From CAYZWU01 sp964482235 (lineage in GTDB: Bacteria; Planctomycetota; B15-G4; CAYZWU01), in assembly GCA_964482235.1 (NCBI GenBank), contig CAYZWU010000034.1:1-55961 (forward strand): 55,961 bases of DNA, read 5' to 3'. The notes beneath the pieces were generated by a model. It ran no database searches, had not been told where the DNA came from, and saw nothing but the letters and a program-made list of their open reading frames with translations. Below, piece after piece: positions 46,220-55,022 of the stretch (positions within the stretch are counted from its first letter, which is position 1; every line of letters starts with the position of its first letter). Position numbers and translations under genes: made by a program.

Positions 46220-47362
46220 ATGGATTTTTATTTATCTGAAGAGTTGTTGATGATTCAAGAGACTGCGTGCGACTTCGCCGAGAAGGAAATCGCTCCCCAT
46301 GCCGCCGAATGGGACAGGAACCACGAATATCCCGCTGAAGCGATGAAGAAGGCAGCCGAGCTGGGTTTTCTCGGGATGATGATCCCGGAGAAATACGGCG
46401 GAACGGAGATGGGCGCCCTGGCGCTTTCGATCGTGGTCGAGGAGGTGAGCCGGGCCTGCGCCTCCTTCGGAGTCATTCTCTCTGTCCACAATTCCCTGCT
46501 GGGAACGGCGCTCACGAAGTACGGCAACGAGGAGCAGAAGAAGAAGTATCTCCCGCTCCTGGCCTCGGGAGAGGCCCTGGGCGCCTATGCCCTGACGGAA
46601 CCCGATGCGGGAACCGACGCGGCCAATCTCAAGCTCCAGGCCAGGAAAGAGGATGACCGCTACATCCTGAACGGATCGAAGCTCTTCATCACGAACGGCG
46701 ACGAGGCAAGCGTCTTCGTCGTCTTTGCCAGGACTTCCGCCGAGGACAAGAAGTCGCACGGCATATCGGCCTTCATCGTGGAGCCGTCGTTCCCGGGATT
46801 CTCGATCGGCTCGCACGAGGACAAGATGGGGCTTCGCGCCACCAGCACGGTGGAGCTGATCTTCCAGGATTGCGAGGTCCCTGCGGAAAACCTTCTTGGC
46901 GATGAGGGGAAGGGGATCTACATCGCACTCGACGTCCTGGTCTCCGGGCGGATCGGCGTGGCCAGCCAGGCGCTCGGAATCGGCCAGGCCTGCCTCGACG
47001 CCAGCATCAAGTATGCCCGGGAACGAGTCCAGTTTGGAAAAGCCATCGGAGATTTTCAGGCTATTCAGTGGAAGATCGCGGAGATGGCAACAGGGATCGA
47101 GGGCGCGCGCCTTCTAGTGCACAAGGCTGCCATGATGCGCGACGCCGACAAGCCCTGCGTGCGGGCCGCATCGATGGCAAAGCTAGCCGCTTCGGAGACA
47201 AGCGTGTGGGCTGCCAACGAGACGGTCCAGATCCACGGCGGAGCCGGCTACACCAAGGAGTTCCCCGTGGAGAGGTATTTCCGCGATTCGCGGATCACGA
47301 AGATCTACGAAGGAACGTCCGAAGCGGTCAAGATGGTCCTGGCGCGCGATCTTCTGCAGTAG
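46220..47362 (+). CDS. Acyl-CoA dehydrogenase (short-chain/butyryl type), first gene of the operon
   Basis: A 380-residue FAD enzyme that forms the alpha-beta double bond of acyl-CoAs and passes electrons to ETF. ATG 46220 has GAGGG six bases upstream. Family landmarks are ALTEPDAGTDAANL (FAD loop), SKLFITNGDEAS, RIGVASQALGIGQA, YARERVQFGKAI, QIHGGAGYTKEFPVER and the catalytic Glu in IYEGTSEAVKM at the usual position of short-chain and branched-chain enzymes. The exact substrate is not decidable by eye. Neighbouring mutase genes suggest isobutyryl- or butyryl-CoA. Confidence 0.93.
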   Translation: MDFYLSEELLMIQETACDFAEKEIAPHAAEWDRNHEYPAEAMKKAAELGFLGMMIPEKYGGTEMGALALSIVVEEVSRACASFGVILSVHNSLLGTALTKYGNEEQKKKYLPLLASGEALGAYALTEPDAGTDAANLKLQARKEDDRYILNGSKLFITNGDEASVFVVFARTSAEDKKSHGISAFIVEPSFPGFSIGSHEDKMGLRATSTVELIFQDCEVPAENLLGDEGKGIYIALDVLVSGRIGVASQALGIGQACLDASIKYARERVQFGKAIGDFQAIQWKIAEMATGIEGARLLVHKAAMMRDADKPCVRAASMAKLAASETSVWAANETVQIHGGAGYTKEFPVERYFRDSRITKIYEGTSEAVKMVLARDLLQ

Positions 47363-47392
47363 CGCCAGACGAGACGTTCCGGAGGCATCCGA

Positions 47393-48352
47393 ATGATGAA
47401 CGAGAGGACTGACGCCCTCCTGAATCGATTCCTTCAGGGTGACCGTCTGGCCCTGGCCCGGATCCTCACGCACGCCGAGAACGTGACCGGCGAGTTTCCC
47501 TTCCTCTTCGATCGCATCTTTCCCCGGGCGGGGAAGGCTATGCGTCTCGGTGTCACGGGACCGCCCGGCGCGGGGAAGAGCACGCTGGTCGAGTCGATGA
47601 CCTGGCTTCTCCGCCAGGACGGCGGAACGGTGGGAGTCGTTGCCGTAGATCCCACGAGCCCCTTCTCGGGCGGCGCTCTTCTGGGCGACCGGATACGGAT
47701 GCAGAAGGTGAGCCTCGATCCCGGCGTCTTCGTGCGCAGCATGGCTTCCCGCGGCTCGGTGGGGGGGTTGGCGCGGACGACGGACGAGCTGGCCGACATC
47801 ATGGACGCCTTCGGCTTCGACAGCGTGATCATCGAGACCGTGGGAGTGGGGCAGTCCGAGGTGGATGTGGCCTCGTCGGCAACCACGACTCTGGTCGTGC
47901 TCTTTCCCGGCGCGGGAGACACGATCCAGGCGATGAAAGCGGGATTGATGGAAATTGCCGACATCTTCGTGGTGAACAAAGCCGATATGCCTGGTGCGGA
48001 CAACGTGGTGGTGGAGATCAGCGACATGCTCCACCTTAGATCCGGGGACAGCGGCTGGTCGCCGCCCGTGCTCCAGTGCTCGAGCCTCAACGGCGACGGC
48101 ATCCGCGAGCTTCTCGACGCCGTGGCGGAGCATAACCGTTTCCTCGAGGACTCTGGCGCCCTCGAGGAGAAGCGGCAGTCGCACGTGAGGGAAAAGATCA
48201 GGAGAATGGCCGGCGCGATGCTGGAAGACCACTTCTGGCGGAAGAGGGGGCAGGAAAAGGTCCTCGATGGAATCGTGGAGCAGGAGCGGAAAGTATCGCC
48301 TTTTCGCCTGGCTGGTAAGATCGTGGAAAACGTTTTTGGTGATGCATCATGA
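47393..48352 (+). CDS. meaB: MeaB/ArgK-family GTPase chaperone of the B12 mutase
   Basis: A 319-residue G3E-family P-loop GTPase that loads and protects adenosylcobalamin in acyl-CoA mutases. Motifs: VTGPPGAGKSTLVE (Walker A), VAVDPTSPFSGGALLGDRIRM (switch region with conserved metal ligands), ETVGVGQSEVDV (G3 region), and VNKADMPGA (NKAD). Start 47393 (ATGATG) has GGAGG upstream. Its stop overlaps the mutase start by ATGA (48349-48352), consistent with a complex between the two products. Confidence 0.96.
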   Translation: MMNERTDALLNRFLQGDRLALARILTHAENVTGEFPFLFDRIFPRAGKAMRLGVTGPPGAGKSTLVESMTWLLRQDGGTVGVVAVDPTSPFSGGALLGDRIRMQKVSLDPGVFVRSMASRGSVGGLARTTDELADIMDAFGFDSVIIETVGVGQSEVDVASSATTTLVVLFPGAGDTIQAMKAGLMEIADIFVVNKADMPGADNVVVEISDMLHLRSGDSGWSPPVLQCSSLNGDGIRELLDAVAEHNRFLEDSGALEEKRQSHVREKIRRMAGAMLEDHFWRKRGQEKVLDGIVEQERKVSPFRLAGKIVENVFGDAS

Positions 48353-50016
48353 GCGATGAGAAAAATAGAGCACCCTCTTCCGGCCGCGATGGATGGCGCG
48401 AGCAGTACGAAGGGGTGAAGAACAAGCGGAGCGACGTCGATTTCGTCACGCAGTCGAGCAGCGATGTTGTTCCCCTGGCCTGTCCGGAGGATACCCGCGA
48501 CCTCGATTACGACAGGGATCTCGGCTATCCCGGAAGTTACCCCTACACGCGCGGCATCCACCCAACGATGTACCGCGGGCGCCTCTGGACCATGCGCCTC
48601 TTCTCGGGCTTCGGCACGGCGAAGGACACGAACGAGCGTTACAAGTTTCTTCTCGACAAGGGGCAGACCGGCCTCTCCGTCGCTTTCGACTACCCGACGA
48701 TCATGGGGTACGACTCCGATCATCCCCGGTCGCTCGGCGAGGTGGGGCGCTGCGGCGTGGCGATCTCCTCCCTCAAGGACATGGAGACGCTCTTCGACGG
48801 GATCCCTCTCGACAAGGTCTCCACGTCCATGACGATCAACGGACCCGCCGCGATCCTCTTCGCCTTCTACCTCGTGGTGGGCGAGAAGCAGGGTGTGTCG
48901 TACGACAAGCTGCGCGGCACGATCCAGAACGATATCCTCAAGGAATACATTGCGCAGAAGTCGTGGCTCGTGCAGCCCGAGCCGTCGATGCGCATCATCA
49001 CCGATATCATGGCCTATGCCGCGGAGCACGTTCCCCAGTGGAACACGATCTCCATCAGCGGATACCACATCCGCGAGGCGGGATCCACGGCGCTGCAGGA
49101 GCTGGCCTTCACCCTGGCCGACGGCTTCGCCTACGTGGAAGCCGGCATCGCCGCGGGCATGGACGTGGACACCTTCGCCCCGCGTCTCTCCTTCTTCTGG
49201 GATTCCCACATGGATCTCTTCGAGGAGGTTGCCAAGATGCGGGCCGCGCGCCGGATCTGGGCCCGCATCATGAAGGAGAAGTACGGCGCGAAGAATCCCC
49301 GCTCCTGGATGGTCCGCTTCCATACGCAGACCGCGGGCTTTTCCCTCACGGCCCAGCAGCCGCTGAACAACGTGGTCCGCACTGCCTACGAGGCCCTGGC
49401 CGCCGTACTGGGCGGCACGCAGTCTCTCCACACGAATTCGATGGACGAGACCTATGCCCTGCCCACGGAGGGTGCGGTCAAGGTCGCCCTGAGGACGCAG
49501 CAGATCCTCGCCTACGAGACCGGGGTTCCCAACACGATCGATCCGCTGGCCGGATCGTATTTCGTGGAGAACCTCACCAACGAGATGGAGAAGGGCTGCC
49601 TCGAGTACTTCGACAAGATCGAGAAGCTCGGAGGCGTCGTGCCGGCGATCGAGAAGGGCTTCTTCCAGCGCGAGATCGCCGTCGCCGCCTTCCGGTACCA
49701 GAAGGAGATCGAGGAACGCAAGAGGGTCATCGTCGGCCTGAACGAATTCATCGACGATGAGGAAGTCCCCATCGAGATTCTCAAGATCGATCCCGCAGTG
49801 GACGAAGAGCAGCGTATCAACCTCGAAGAGCTTCGCAGCTCGCGCGACAACGCAGCCGTGAAGGAGAATCTGGGCCGCCTGGCAGAGGCGTGCCGCGACG
49901 GCTCGAACGTGATGCCGAGGATCATCGACGCGGCCAGGGCCTATGCAACGCTTGGCGAGATCGCGGGCGTGTTCCGCGAGGAGTTTGGAGAATACCGGGA
50001 ACCGCCCTCGTTCTGA
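48349..50016 (+). CDS. Acyl-CoA mutase large subunit (isobutyryl-CoA-mutase-like)
   Basis: A 555-residue TIM-barrel subunit without the B12 domain. It fits the large family YTRGIHPTMYRGRLWTMRLF, KGQTGLSVAFDYPTIMGYDSD, ISGYHIREAG (His240), FHTQTAG and GGTQSLHTNSMDE. At the two known substrate-selectivity positions it has Phe85 and Gln203 (KEYIAQK) where methylmalonyl-CoA mutase has Tyr and Arg; Phe plus Gln is the isobutyryl-CoA mutase pattern. It therefore may interconvert isobutyryl-CoA and n-butyryl-CoA. Automated labels would say methylmalonyl-CoA mutase. Its cobalamin subunit is the gene at 50089. Confidence 0.9.
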   Translation: MSDEKNRAPSSGRDGWREQYEGVKNKRSDVDFVTQSSSDVVPLACPEDTRDLDYDRDLGYPGSYPYTRGIHPTMYRGRLWTMRLFSGFGTAKDTNERYKFLLDKGQTGLSVAFDYPTIMGYDSDHPRSLGEVGRCGVAISSLKDMETLFDGIPLDKVSTSMTINGPAAILFAFYLVVGEKQGVSYDKLRGTIQNDILKEYIAQKSWLVQPEPSMRIITDIMAYAAEHVPQWNTISISGYHIREAGSTALQELAFTLADGFAYVEAGIAAGMDVDTFAPRLSFFWDSHMDLFEEVAKMRAARRIWARIMKEKYGAKNPRSWMVRFHTQTAGFSLTAQQPLNNVVRTAYEALAAVLGGTQSLHTNSMDETYALPTEGAVKVALRTQQILAYETGVPNTIDPLAGSYFVENLTNEMEKGCLEYFDKIEKLGGVVPAIEKGFFQREIAVAAFRYQKEIEERKRVIVGLNEFIDDEEVPIEILKIDPAVDEEQRINLEELRSSRDNAAVKENLGRLAEACRDGSNVMPRIIDAARAYATLGEIAGVFREEFGEYREPPSF

Positions 50017-50088
50017 CGAACGCGGGAAATCCCGTGAGAGGCCGCTGATGGCTAAAGGCGTTCCAGCGGTTTCGTAAGGAGAAAGATC

Positions 50089-50505
50089 ATGGAGAGAAGG
50101 ATCAGAGTGCTCGTTGCCAAACCGGGTCTCGACGGTCACGACAGGGGAGCCAAGGTCGTGGCGTCGGCGTTCCGGGACGCCGGGATGGAGGTCGTCTACC
50201 TGGGCCTGCACAACACTCCGGAGGAGATCGTCGAAGCCGCCATCCAGGAGGATGTCGACGTGGTCGGCTTGAGCATCCATTCGGGCGCGCACATGACCCT
50301 CTTTCCCAGGGTGCACGAGCTGCTCAAGGAGAATGGAGCGGATCACATCCTGCTGACCGGAGGCGGCATCATCCCCCAGGAGGACATGGATGCCCTCGAT
50401 CGCATGGGGATCGGCAAGCTGTTCAACCCCGGTACGGCAACGACGGAAATAGTCGACTATGTGCGCGAAAAGATAGAGGACCGCCGGGTCGAGAAGAAGG
50501 GCTGA
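50089..50505 (+). CDS. Acyl-CoA mutase small subunit, cobalamin-binding
   Basis: A 138-residue Rossmann-like B12-binding domain. The motif KPGLDGHDRGAKVVA has the lower axial ligand His17 in DxHxxG; LSIHSGAHM and GGGIIPQEDMD complete the base-off cobalamin site. Preceded by AAGGAG. It is the separate C-terminal part of a split mutase, whose two-subunit form is usual in archaea, actinobacterial isobutyryl-CoA mutases and some other phyla. A 72-bp gap separates it from the large subunit. Confidence 0.95.
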   Translation: MERRIRVLVAKPGLDGHDRGAKVVASAFRDAGMEVVYLGLHNTPEEIVEAAIQEDVDVVGLSIHSGAHMTLFPRVHELLKENGADHILLTGGGIIPQEDMDALDRMGIGKLFNPGTATTEIVDYVREKIEDRRVEKKG

Positions 50506-50552
50506 TCATCCGGCCGCCAGTGATCAGGATACGAGCCAGGAGAGGCACAGAC

Positions 50553-51689
50553 ATGGAATTGACCGAAGAACAGCGCATGATGCAGGACACCGTGAGGCGT
50601 TTCGCTCTCAAGGAGGTCGAGCCGCTGGCGATAGAGATCGACAGGGACCACCGGTTCCCTGTCGAGACGAAGGAGAAGATGGCCGAAATGGGTATCCTGG
50701 GGATCTGCATCCCCGAGGAATACGGCGGCGCCGGAATGGATGACCTCTCCTACTACATCGCCGTGGAAGAGCTCGGCCGGGTCTGCGGCTCCACGGGTTT
50801 GACCCTGGCCGCACACATCTCCCTCTGCACCTATCCTCTCTATGCCTTTGCGAGCGAGGAGCAGAAAAGAAAGTACGTTCCCGATCTGGCCCGCGGAAAG
50901 CACCTCGGCGCCTTCGGGCTGACCGAGCCGAACGCCGGCTCCGATGCGGGGGGGACGCAGACCGTGGCGGTGAAGAAGGGCGACCGCTACGTGCTCAACG
51001 GCTCCAAGATCTTCATCACGAACGGCAACTATGCCGGCACCTTCATCATCACGGCAGTGACGGAGAAGGGGATCGGGACGCGCGGGATCTCCGCCTTCAT
51101 CGTCGAGCGGGACACCCCGGGCTTCACGGTGAGGAAGGGCGACGAGAAGCTCGGCATGCGCGGATCGGACTGGGCCGAGCTCGTCTTCGAGGATGCCGAG
51201 GTCCCGGCTGAGAACTTGCTGGGCAAGGAAGGCGAAGGCTTCAAGCTCTTCATGAAAACCCTGGACGGCGGCCGCGTCTCCATCGGTGCCCTGGCGCTGG
51301 GCATCGCCCAGGGTGCCCTCGACAAGTCACTGAAGTACGCCAAGGAGAGGGTGCAGTTCGGGAAGCCGATCATCGAGCACCAGGCCGTGGCCTTCAAGCT
51401 GGCCGACATGGCGACGCAGGTCGTGGCGGCCCGGCACCTGATCTACAACGCGGCACGGATGAAAATGGCCGGCAAGCCCTACTCCCTGGAGTCCTCCTAT
51501 GCCAAGCTGTTCGCATCCGAGGTGGCCGTGCACGTGGCTTCCGAGGCGATCCAGATCCACGGAGGATACGGCTACATCAGCGACTATCACGTGGAGCGCT
51601 ACTGGCGCGACGCCAAGCTCTGCACGATCGGCGAGGGCACGAGCGAGATCCAGAGGCTCGTGATCTCCCGGATTCTGTCTGGCTTGTGA
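50553..51689 (+). CDS. Acyl-CoA dehydrogenase, second of the operon
   Basis: A 378-residue acyl-CoA dehydrogenase. ATG 50553 is preceded by AGGAGAGG. Landmarks are GLTEPNAGSDAGGTQ, GSKIFITNGNYA, RVSIGALALGIAQGALD, YAKERVQFGKPI, QIHGGYGYISDYHVER and the catalytic-Glu region TIGEGTSEIQR. It is clearly related to the dehydrogenase at 46220 but differs throughout, so this is an old paralogue rather than a recent duplication. The two could act on the branched and the straight isomers joined by the mutase. Confidence 0.93.
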   Translation: MELTEEQRMMQDTVRRFALKEVEPLAIEIDRDHRFPVETKEKMAEMGILGICIPEEYGGAGMDDLSYYIAVEELGRVCGSTGLTLAAHISLCTYPLYAFASEEQKRKYVPDLARGKHLGAFGLTEPNAGSDAGGTQTVAVKKGDRYVLNGSKIFITNGNYAGTFIITAVTEKGIGTRGISAFIVERDTPGFTVRKGDEKLGMRGSDWAELVFEDAEVPAENLLGKEGEGFKLFMKTLDGGRVSIGALALGIAQGALDKSLKYAKERVQFGKPIIEHQAVAFKLADMATQVVAARHLIYNAARMKMAGKPYSLESSYAKLFASEVAVHVASEAIQIHGGYGYISDYHVERYWRDAKLCTIGEGTSEIQRLVISRILSGL

Positions 51690-51731
51690 TCTCGACAAAT
51701 CGCCGGTCCTTCCGGCGGGACGGAGCAAGGC

Positions 51732-52589
51732 TTGAAGGAGATGACGGCAGGTCCCTATACCGCTCAGGAGGTCAGCGGCTCGAGCCTTCGGCTGGACGGG
51801 GGCGCCATGTTCGGCGTCGTCCCCCGGACTCTCTGGGAAAAGAAAACCTCGCCCGACAAGCGGAACAGGATCCATCTTGCCGCCCACCCCCTTCTGCTCA
51901 GGCGGACCGACGGGAGCGGGGAGCCGAGGACCGTTCTCATCGAGGGAGGCACGAGCTTCACCTTCAACGAGAAGGAAAAGGATATCTACGGCATCGCGGG
52001 GCAGGGCCTGACAGCCGATCTCGGGCGCCTGGGCGTGGAGCCCGGCGAGGTCGATCTGATCGTGATGAGCCACCTCCACTTCGATCACGCCGGCGGCCTG
52101 GTCGAGGCGGGGGAGGACGGCGAGATCCGTCCGGCGTTCCCGCGCGCCACGATCGTGGTGCAGAAGGGGGAGCTGGAAGACGCCCTTGACCCCGATCCGA
52201 TTCGCCAGGCCTCGTACAGAACCGACGAGATAACCAAACTCGCCGAGGCCGGCCGCTTCTCTCCCGTGGACGGCGAGGCCGAGGTGGCCGAGTCGATCTT
52301 CGTGGAGCCGGCGCCGGGGCACACGCGCAGCCATCAGGTGATCCGGATCGGCGAAGGCAACGGAGCGCTCGTTTTCGTGGGGGACCTGATCCCCACGTCG
52401 GCTCATATCAACCCCGCCTGGCTCATGTCCTACGACCTGTTCCCTCTCGACTGTTCCATGAGCCGACGGATCTTGCTGGAGCGTGCCGTGAGCGAGGAGT
52501 GGATCCTCTACTTCTATCACGATCCGCGGGTGCGGGCCGGCAAGGTGACCCTTGGCAAGAACGGCAGGTACCAGTTTCACCCGATTTAA
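51732..52589 (+). CDS. Metallo-beta-lactamase-fold hydrolase
   Basis: A 285-residue cytoplasmic MBL-fold protein with a complete metal site: SHLHFDHAGG (His114, His116, Asp118, His119), a His in PAPGHTRSH, Asp in FVGDLIP and a C-terminal His in YFYHDP. TTG 51732 has GGAG six bases upstream; the ATG at 51741 directly abuts AAGGAG. Family members include glyoxalase II-like thioesterases and lactonases. Location 42 bp after the acyl-CoA genes hints at a thioester substrate, but this is only context. Confidence 0.88.
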   Translation: MKEMTAGPYTAQEVSGSSLRLDGGAMFGVVPRTLWEKKTSPDKRNRIHLAAHPLLLRRTDGSGEPRTVLIEGGTSFTFNEKEKDIYGIAGQGLTADLGRLGVEPGEVDLIVMSHLHFDHAGGLVEAGEDGEIRPAFPRATIVVQKGELEDALDPDPIRQASYRTDEITKLAEAGRFSPVDGEAEVAESIFVEPAPGHTRSHQVIRIGEGNGALVFVGDLIPTSAHINPAWLMSYDLFPLDCSMSRRILLERAVSEEWILYFYHDPRVRAGKVTLGKNGRYQFHPI

Positions 52590-52655
52590 TGTTCCGGGGC
52601 GTTTCGCGTTGGTTGGGGCGGTATCACCAAAGTGCGGAGTTCCGTGGAGATTGAG

Positions 52656-53615
52656 ATGAAGGCTTCCTTCCTGCGTGCTCGTGTTTCCGTTTTCCTTCTT
52701 GTTGTGCTTCTCCCCTGCCTGGTTGGCTGCGCCGCGGCGCTGCCCGTACCCGTCCCGGTGAAGGGCGATCCGGATATCTCGATCTCCTTTGTCTCGACCA
52801 CGGCGGTGGCCGGAGAGGACGTTCGGCTGAAAGTGAGCCTTCATTCGCCGCAAGGGAGCAATATCTCGCCGGCCATGCTCGATCGGTCGTGCTTCCGGCT
52901 TCGGCTCGAGGGAGGGGAGGAGATCACGCCTTCTTCCGAGGGGCTCGCTGCGGGCGCCCAGTCGTTCGGCAGCGATCTTTTCCTGTCGCGAGCCGTCAAT
53001 CTCGGTTCGCTCCTGGCGGGCCAGGGACGGCAGGCCGTGGAGGCCTGGTGGGAGTTCGGGGAGCTGAAGTCCGAGACGGTCTCCTTCGATCTCTTCGAGT
53101 GGCCTCTCGACAGGGTCGAGGCGGTGATGGAAACGCAGCTCGGGATCATGGTCTTCCGCTTCGAACCCGGGAAGGCGCCCCGCACGGTGGAGAACTTCGT
53201 GAAGCTAGTGCTGGACGGATTCTACGACGGGCTCACCTTTCACAGGGTGATCGAAGGTTTCATGATCCAGGGCGGATGCCCTCGCGGGGACGGCTCCGGC
53301 GATCCCGGCTACTCGATCCCTGCCGAGTTCAACGACATCAGCCACAGGAGGGGAGTTGTCTCCATGGCCCGGTCCAATGATCCCGATTCGGCCGGCTGTC
53401 AGTTCTTCGTCATGGACGCCGACACGCCTACCCTCGACTGGAGCTACACCGCTTTCGGGAGGCTCGTCGACGGCTTCGACACCCTCGATGCAATCGCCGG
53501 AGTGGAGACGACGGACAACTATCACGGAACGGCGAAGGACAGACCCGTCAAGCCGCCGCAGATCATAAAGGTGGAGATCCGGAAGGTGACGAACGAAGAG
53601 GAGCGATCAAATTGA
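52656..53615 (+). CDS. Cyclophilin-type peptidyl-prolyl isomerase lipoprotein
   Basis: A 319-residue exported lipoprotein: ATG 52656 (GGAG six bases upstream), hydrophobic signal, lipobox LVGC with Cys near residue 25. Residues ~35-160 are a beta-rich domain I cannot name. Residues ~165-315 are a cyclophilin domain with ENFVKLVLDGFYDGLTFHRV, GFMIQGGCPRGDGSGDPGYS, VSMARSNDPDSAGCQFFV and FGRLVDGFDTLDAI. The catalytic Arg (FHRV) and Gln (MIQGG) are present. It should assist folding of exported proteins at the membrane surface. Its stop overlaps the next gene's TTG start (53612-53615). Confidence 0.93.
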   Translation: MKASFLRARVSVFLLVVLLPCLVGCAAALPVPVPVKGDPDISISFVSTTAVAGEDVRLKVSLHSPQGSNISPAMLDRSCFRLRLEGGEEITPSSEGLAAGAQSFGSDLFLSRAVNLGSLLAGQGRQAVEAWWEFGELKSETVSFDLFEWPLDRVEAVMETQLGIMVFRFEPGKAPRTVENFVKLVLDGFYDGLTFHRVIEGFMIQGGCPRGDGSGDPGYSIPAEFNDISHRRGVVSMARSNDPDSAGCQFFVMDADTPTLDWSYTAFGRLVDGFDTLDAIAGVETTDNYHGTAKDRPVKPPQIIKVEIRKVTNEEERSN

Positions 53616-54919
53616 CCGGGAGAGGACTGACACTCGTCGAGAAGATTCTGAGCGCGCATCACGGCGGTTCGCCCGTCAGACCCGATCAGGAGATCGAGGT
53701 CGAGCCGGAGGTCCTGTTCTTCTACGGGAGCAACCTCTTCGACGTGCTCGGGCGGGCCGACGAGCTGGCCTGCAGCGATCCCGGAAGAGTCGTGCTGGCG
53801 ATGGATCAGAATGCGGGCGATCTGCTTCAGCAGGGCGGCCCGGCGGGACGGAGGAAGCTGCGGGATCTGGTCCATTCGTGCGGGATCACGCACTTCTACG
53901 ACCTGGGGCGAGGCGGCGTACCTTCCGTCCTGTTCACCGATCTCGGGTTTGTCAGGCCGGGCAGCCTCGTGGCGGGAATTGATCAGCATCTGGCCGCCCT
54001 GGGTGCGCTGGGCGCCTTTCCGCTGGCTCTCGATTCCGCGGAGCTCCTTCGCGCCTTTCAGGGCGAACCGGTGACGATGCGTGTCCCCGAGACGGTGAGG
54101 ATCGTTCTTTCCGGCGAGGTCCAGCGATGGGTGAGGGGCGAGGATATCGGATTGCACCTTCTCGACCACCTCGATCGCGACAAGGTGATCGACCGGGTCG
54201 TCGAGCTGACCGGCGAGGGCCTGGAGCAGGTCGAGCTGTCCGACAGGCTGGCACTTGCCGCCACACTCCAGGACCTGGGCGCCGTCGGCGTCCTGATCGA
54301 GCCTGACGAGAGGACACGGCTCTACGTGCGCGCCCGCAGCGCGAGAGGATTTCCTCTCGAGAGGAGCGATGAGAATGCGCTGTTTGCCGATCGGATCGAG
54401 CTGGACCTTCGCAGCGTGAAGACCCGCGTCCTCTTCAGCGAGCCCGGCGGCACAAAGAATGTCCCCCTCCAGAAGGTGAAGGAGACGCCTGTCCAGCAGG
54501 TCGTGATCGGCGCCTGCTGCGGCGGCAGGATAGAAGATCTCAGGGCCTCGGCCGGTTTCCTCAGGGAGTACATGATCAATCCCGATGTGCGGTTCATCGT
54601 GGTCCCCGGGAGCCAGCAGGTCCTTCTCCACGCCATGGAGGAAGGCCTGATCCAGATCATCATGCGGGCCGGCGGCCACGTGGGGCTGCCTTCATGCAGC
54701 TACGGGAAGAACAGCCGCGAGGCTTCCATCGCGGCTGGCGAGCTCTGCCTCACCAGCGGACTCTGTCCGGGTGAATTCGCCGAGGTTGCGGACAGGGGGG
54801 GGAAGATCGCCTTCTGCAATCCCGTGATCGCCACCGTCTCGGCCGTGATGGGTGAAATCGTGGCCCCCCTGGACCTGGTCAGACGGCTGCGGCGCATGTC
54901 CACGGGTATCCCGCGCTGA
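53612..54919 (+). CDS. Divergent aconitase/LeuC-family protein, one cluster ligand missing
   Basis: A 435-residue relative of the large subunit of 3-isopropylmalate dehydratase. Recognisable parts are TLVEKILSAH at the start, GIDQHLAALGALGAF (family: DSHT...GA.GA), IGACCGGRIEDLRA (family: GSCTNGRIEDL) with Cys302, and LPSCSYGKN (family: GCSMCLG) with Cys362. The third [4Fe-4S] ligand is Gly365. The helper Ser and Thr around the active site also differ. It therefore is probably not a normal dehydratase; it may bind an altered cluster or have a new role. TTG start with GAGGAG eight bases upstream, coupled to the cyclophilin gene. No LeuD-like small subunit gene follows. Confidence 0.8.
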   Translation: MTGRGLTLVEKILSAHHGGSPVRPDQEIEVEPEVLFFYGSNLFDVLGRADELACSDPGRVVLAMDQNAGDLLQQGGPAGRRKLRDLVHSCGITHFYDLGRGGVPSVLFTDLGFVRPGSLVAGIDQHLAALGALGAFPLALDSAELLRAFQGEPVTMRVPETVRIVLSGEVQRWVRGEDIGLHLLDHLDRDKVIDRVVELTGEGLEQVELSDRLALAATLQDLGAVGVLIEPDERTRLYVRARSARGFPLERSDENALFADRIELDLRSVKTRVLFSEPGGTKNVPLQKVKETPVQQVVIGACCGGRIEDLRASAGFLREYMINPDVRFIVVPGSQQVLLHAMEEGLIQIIMRAGGHVGLPSCSYGKNSREASIAAGELCLTSGLCPGEFAEVADRGGKIAFCNPVIATVSAVMGEIVAPLDLVRRLRRMSTGIPR

Positions 54920-55022
54920 GCGGAGCGACGACACCAACACGGCAAGAAACCGTCAGCCCGGTTCGTGGCAATCCGTGCTCGACGTTTTGCCTCGGCGGGG
55001 ATGGCATAGGGAGGACAGGACC

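Noticed and set aside
47434..50346. 970-codon leftward ORF
   Set aside because: Antisense to meaB and both mutase subunits, all of which have intact catalytic motifs.
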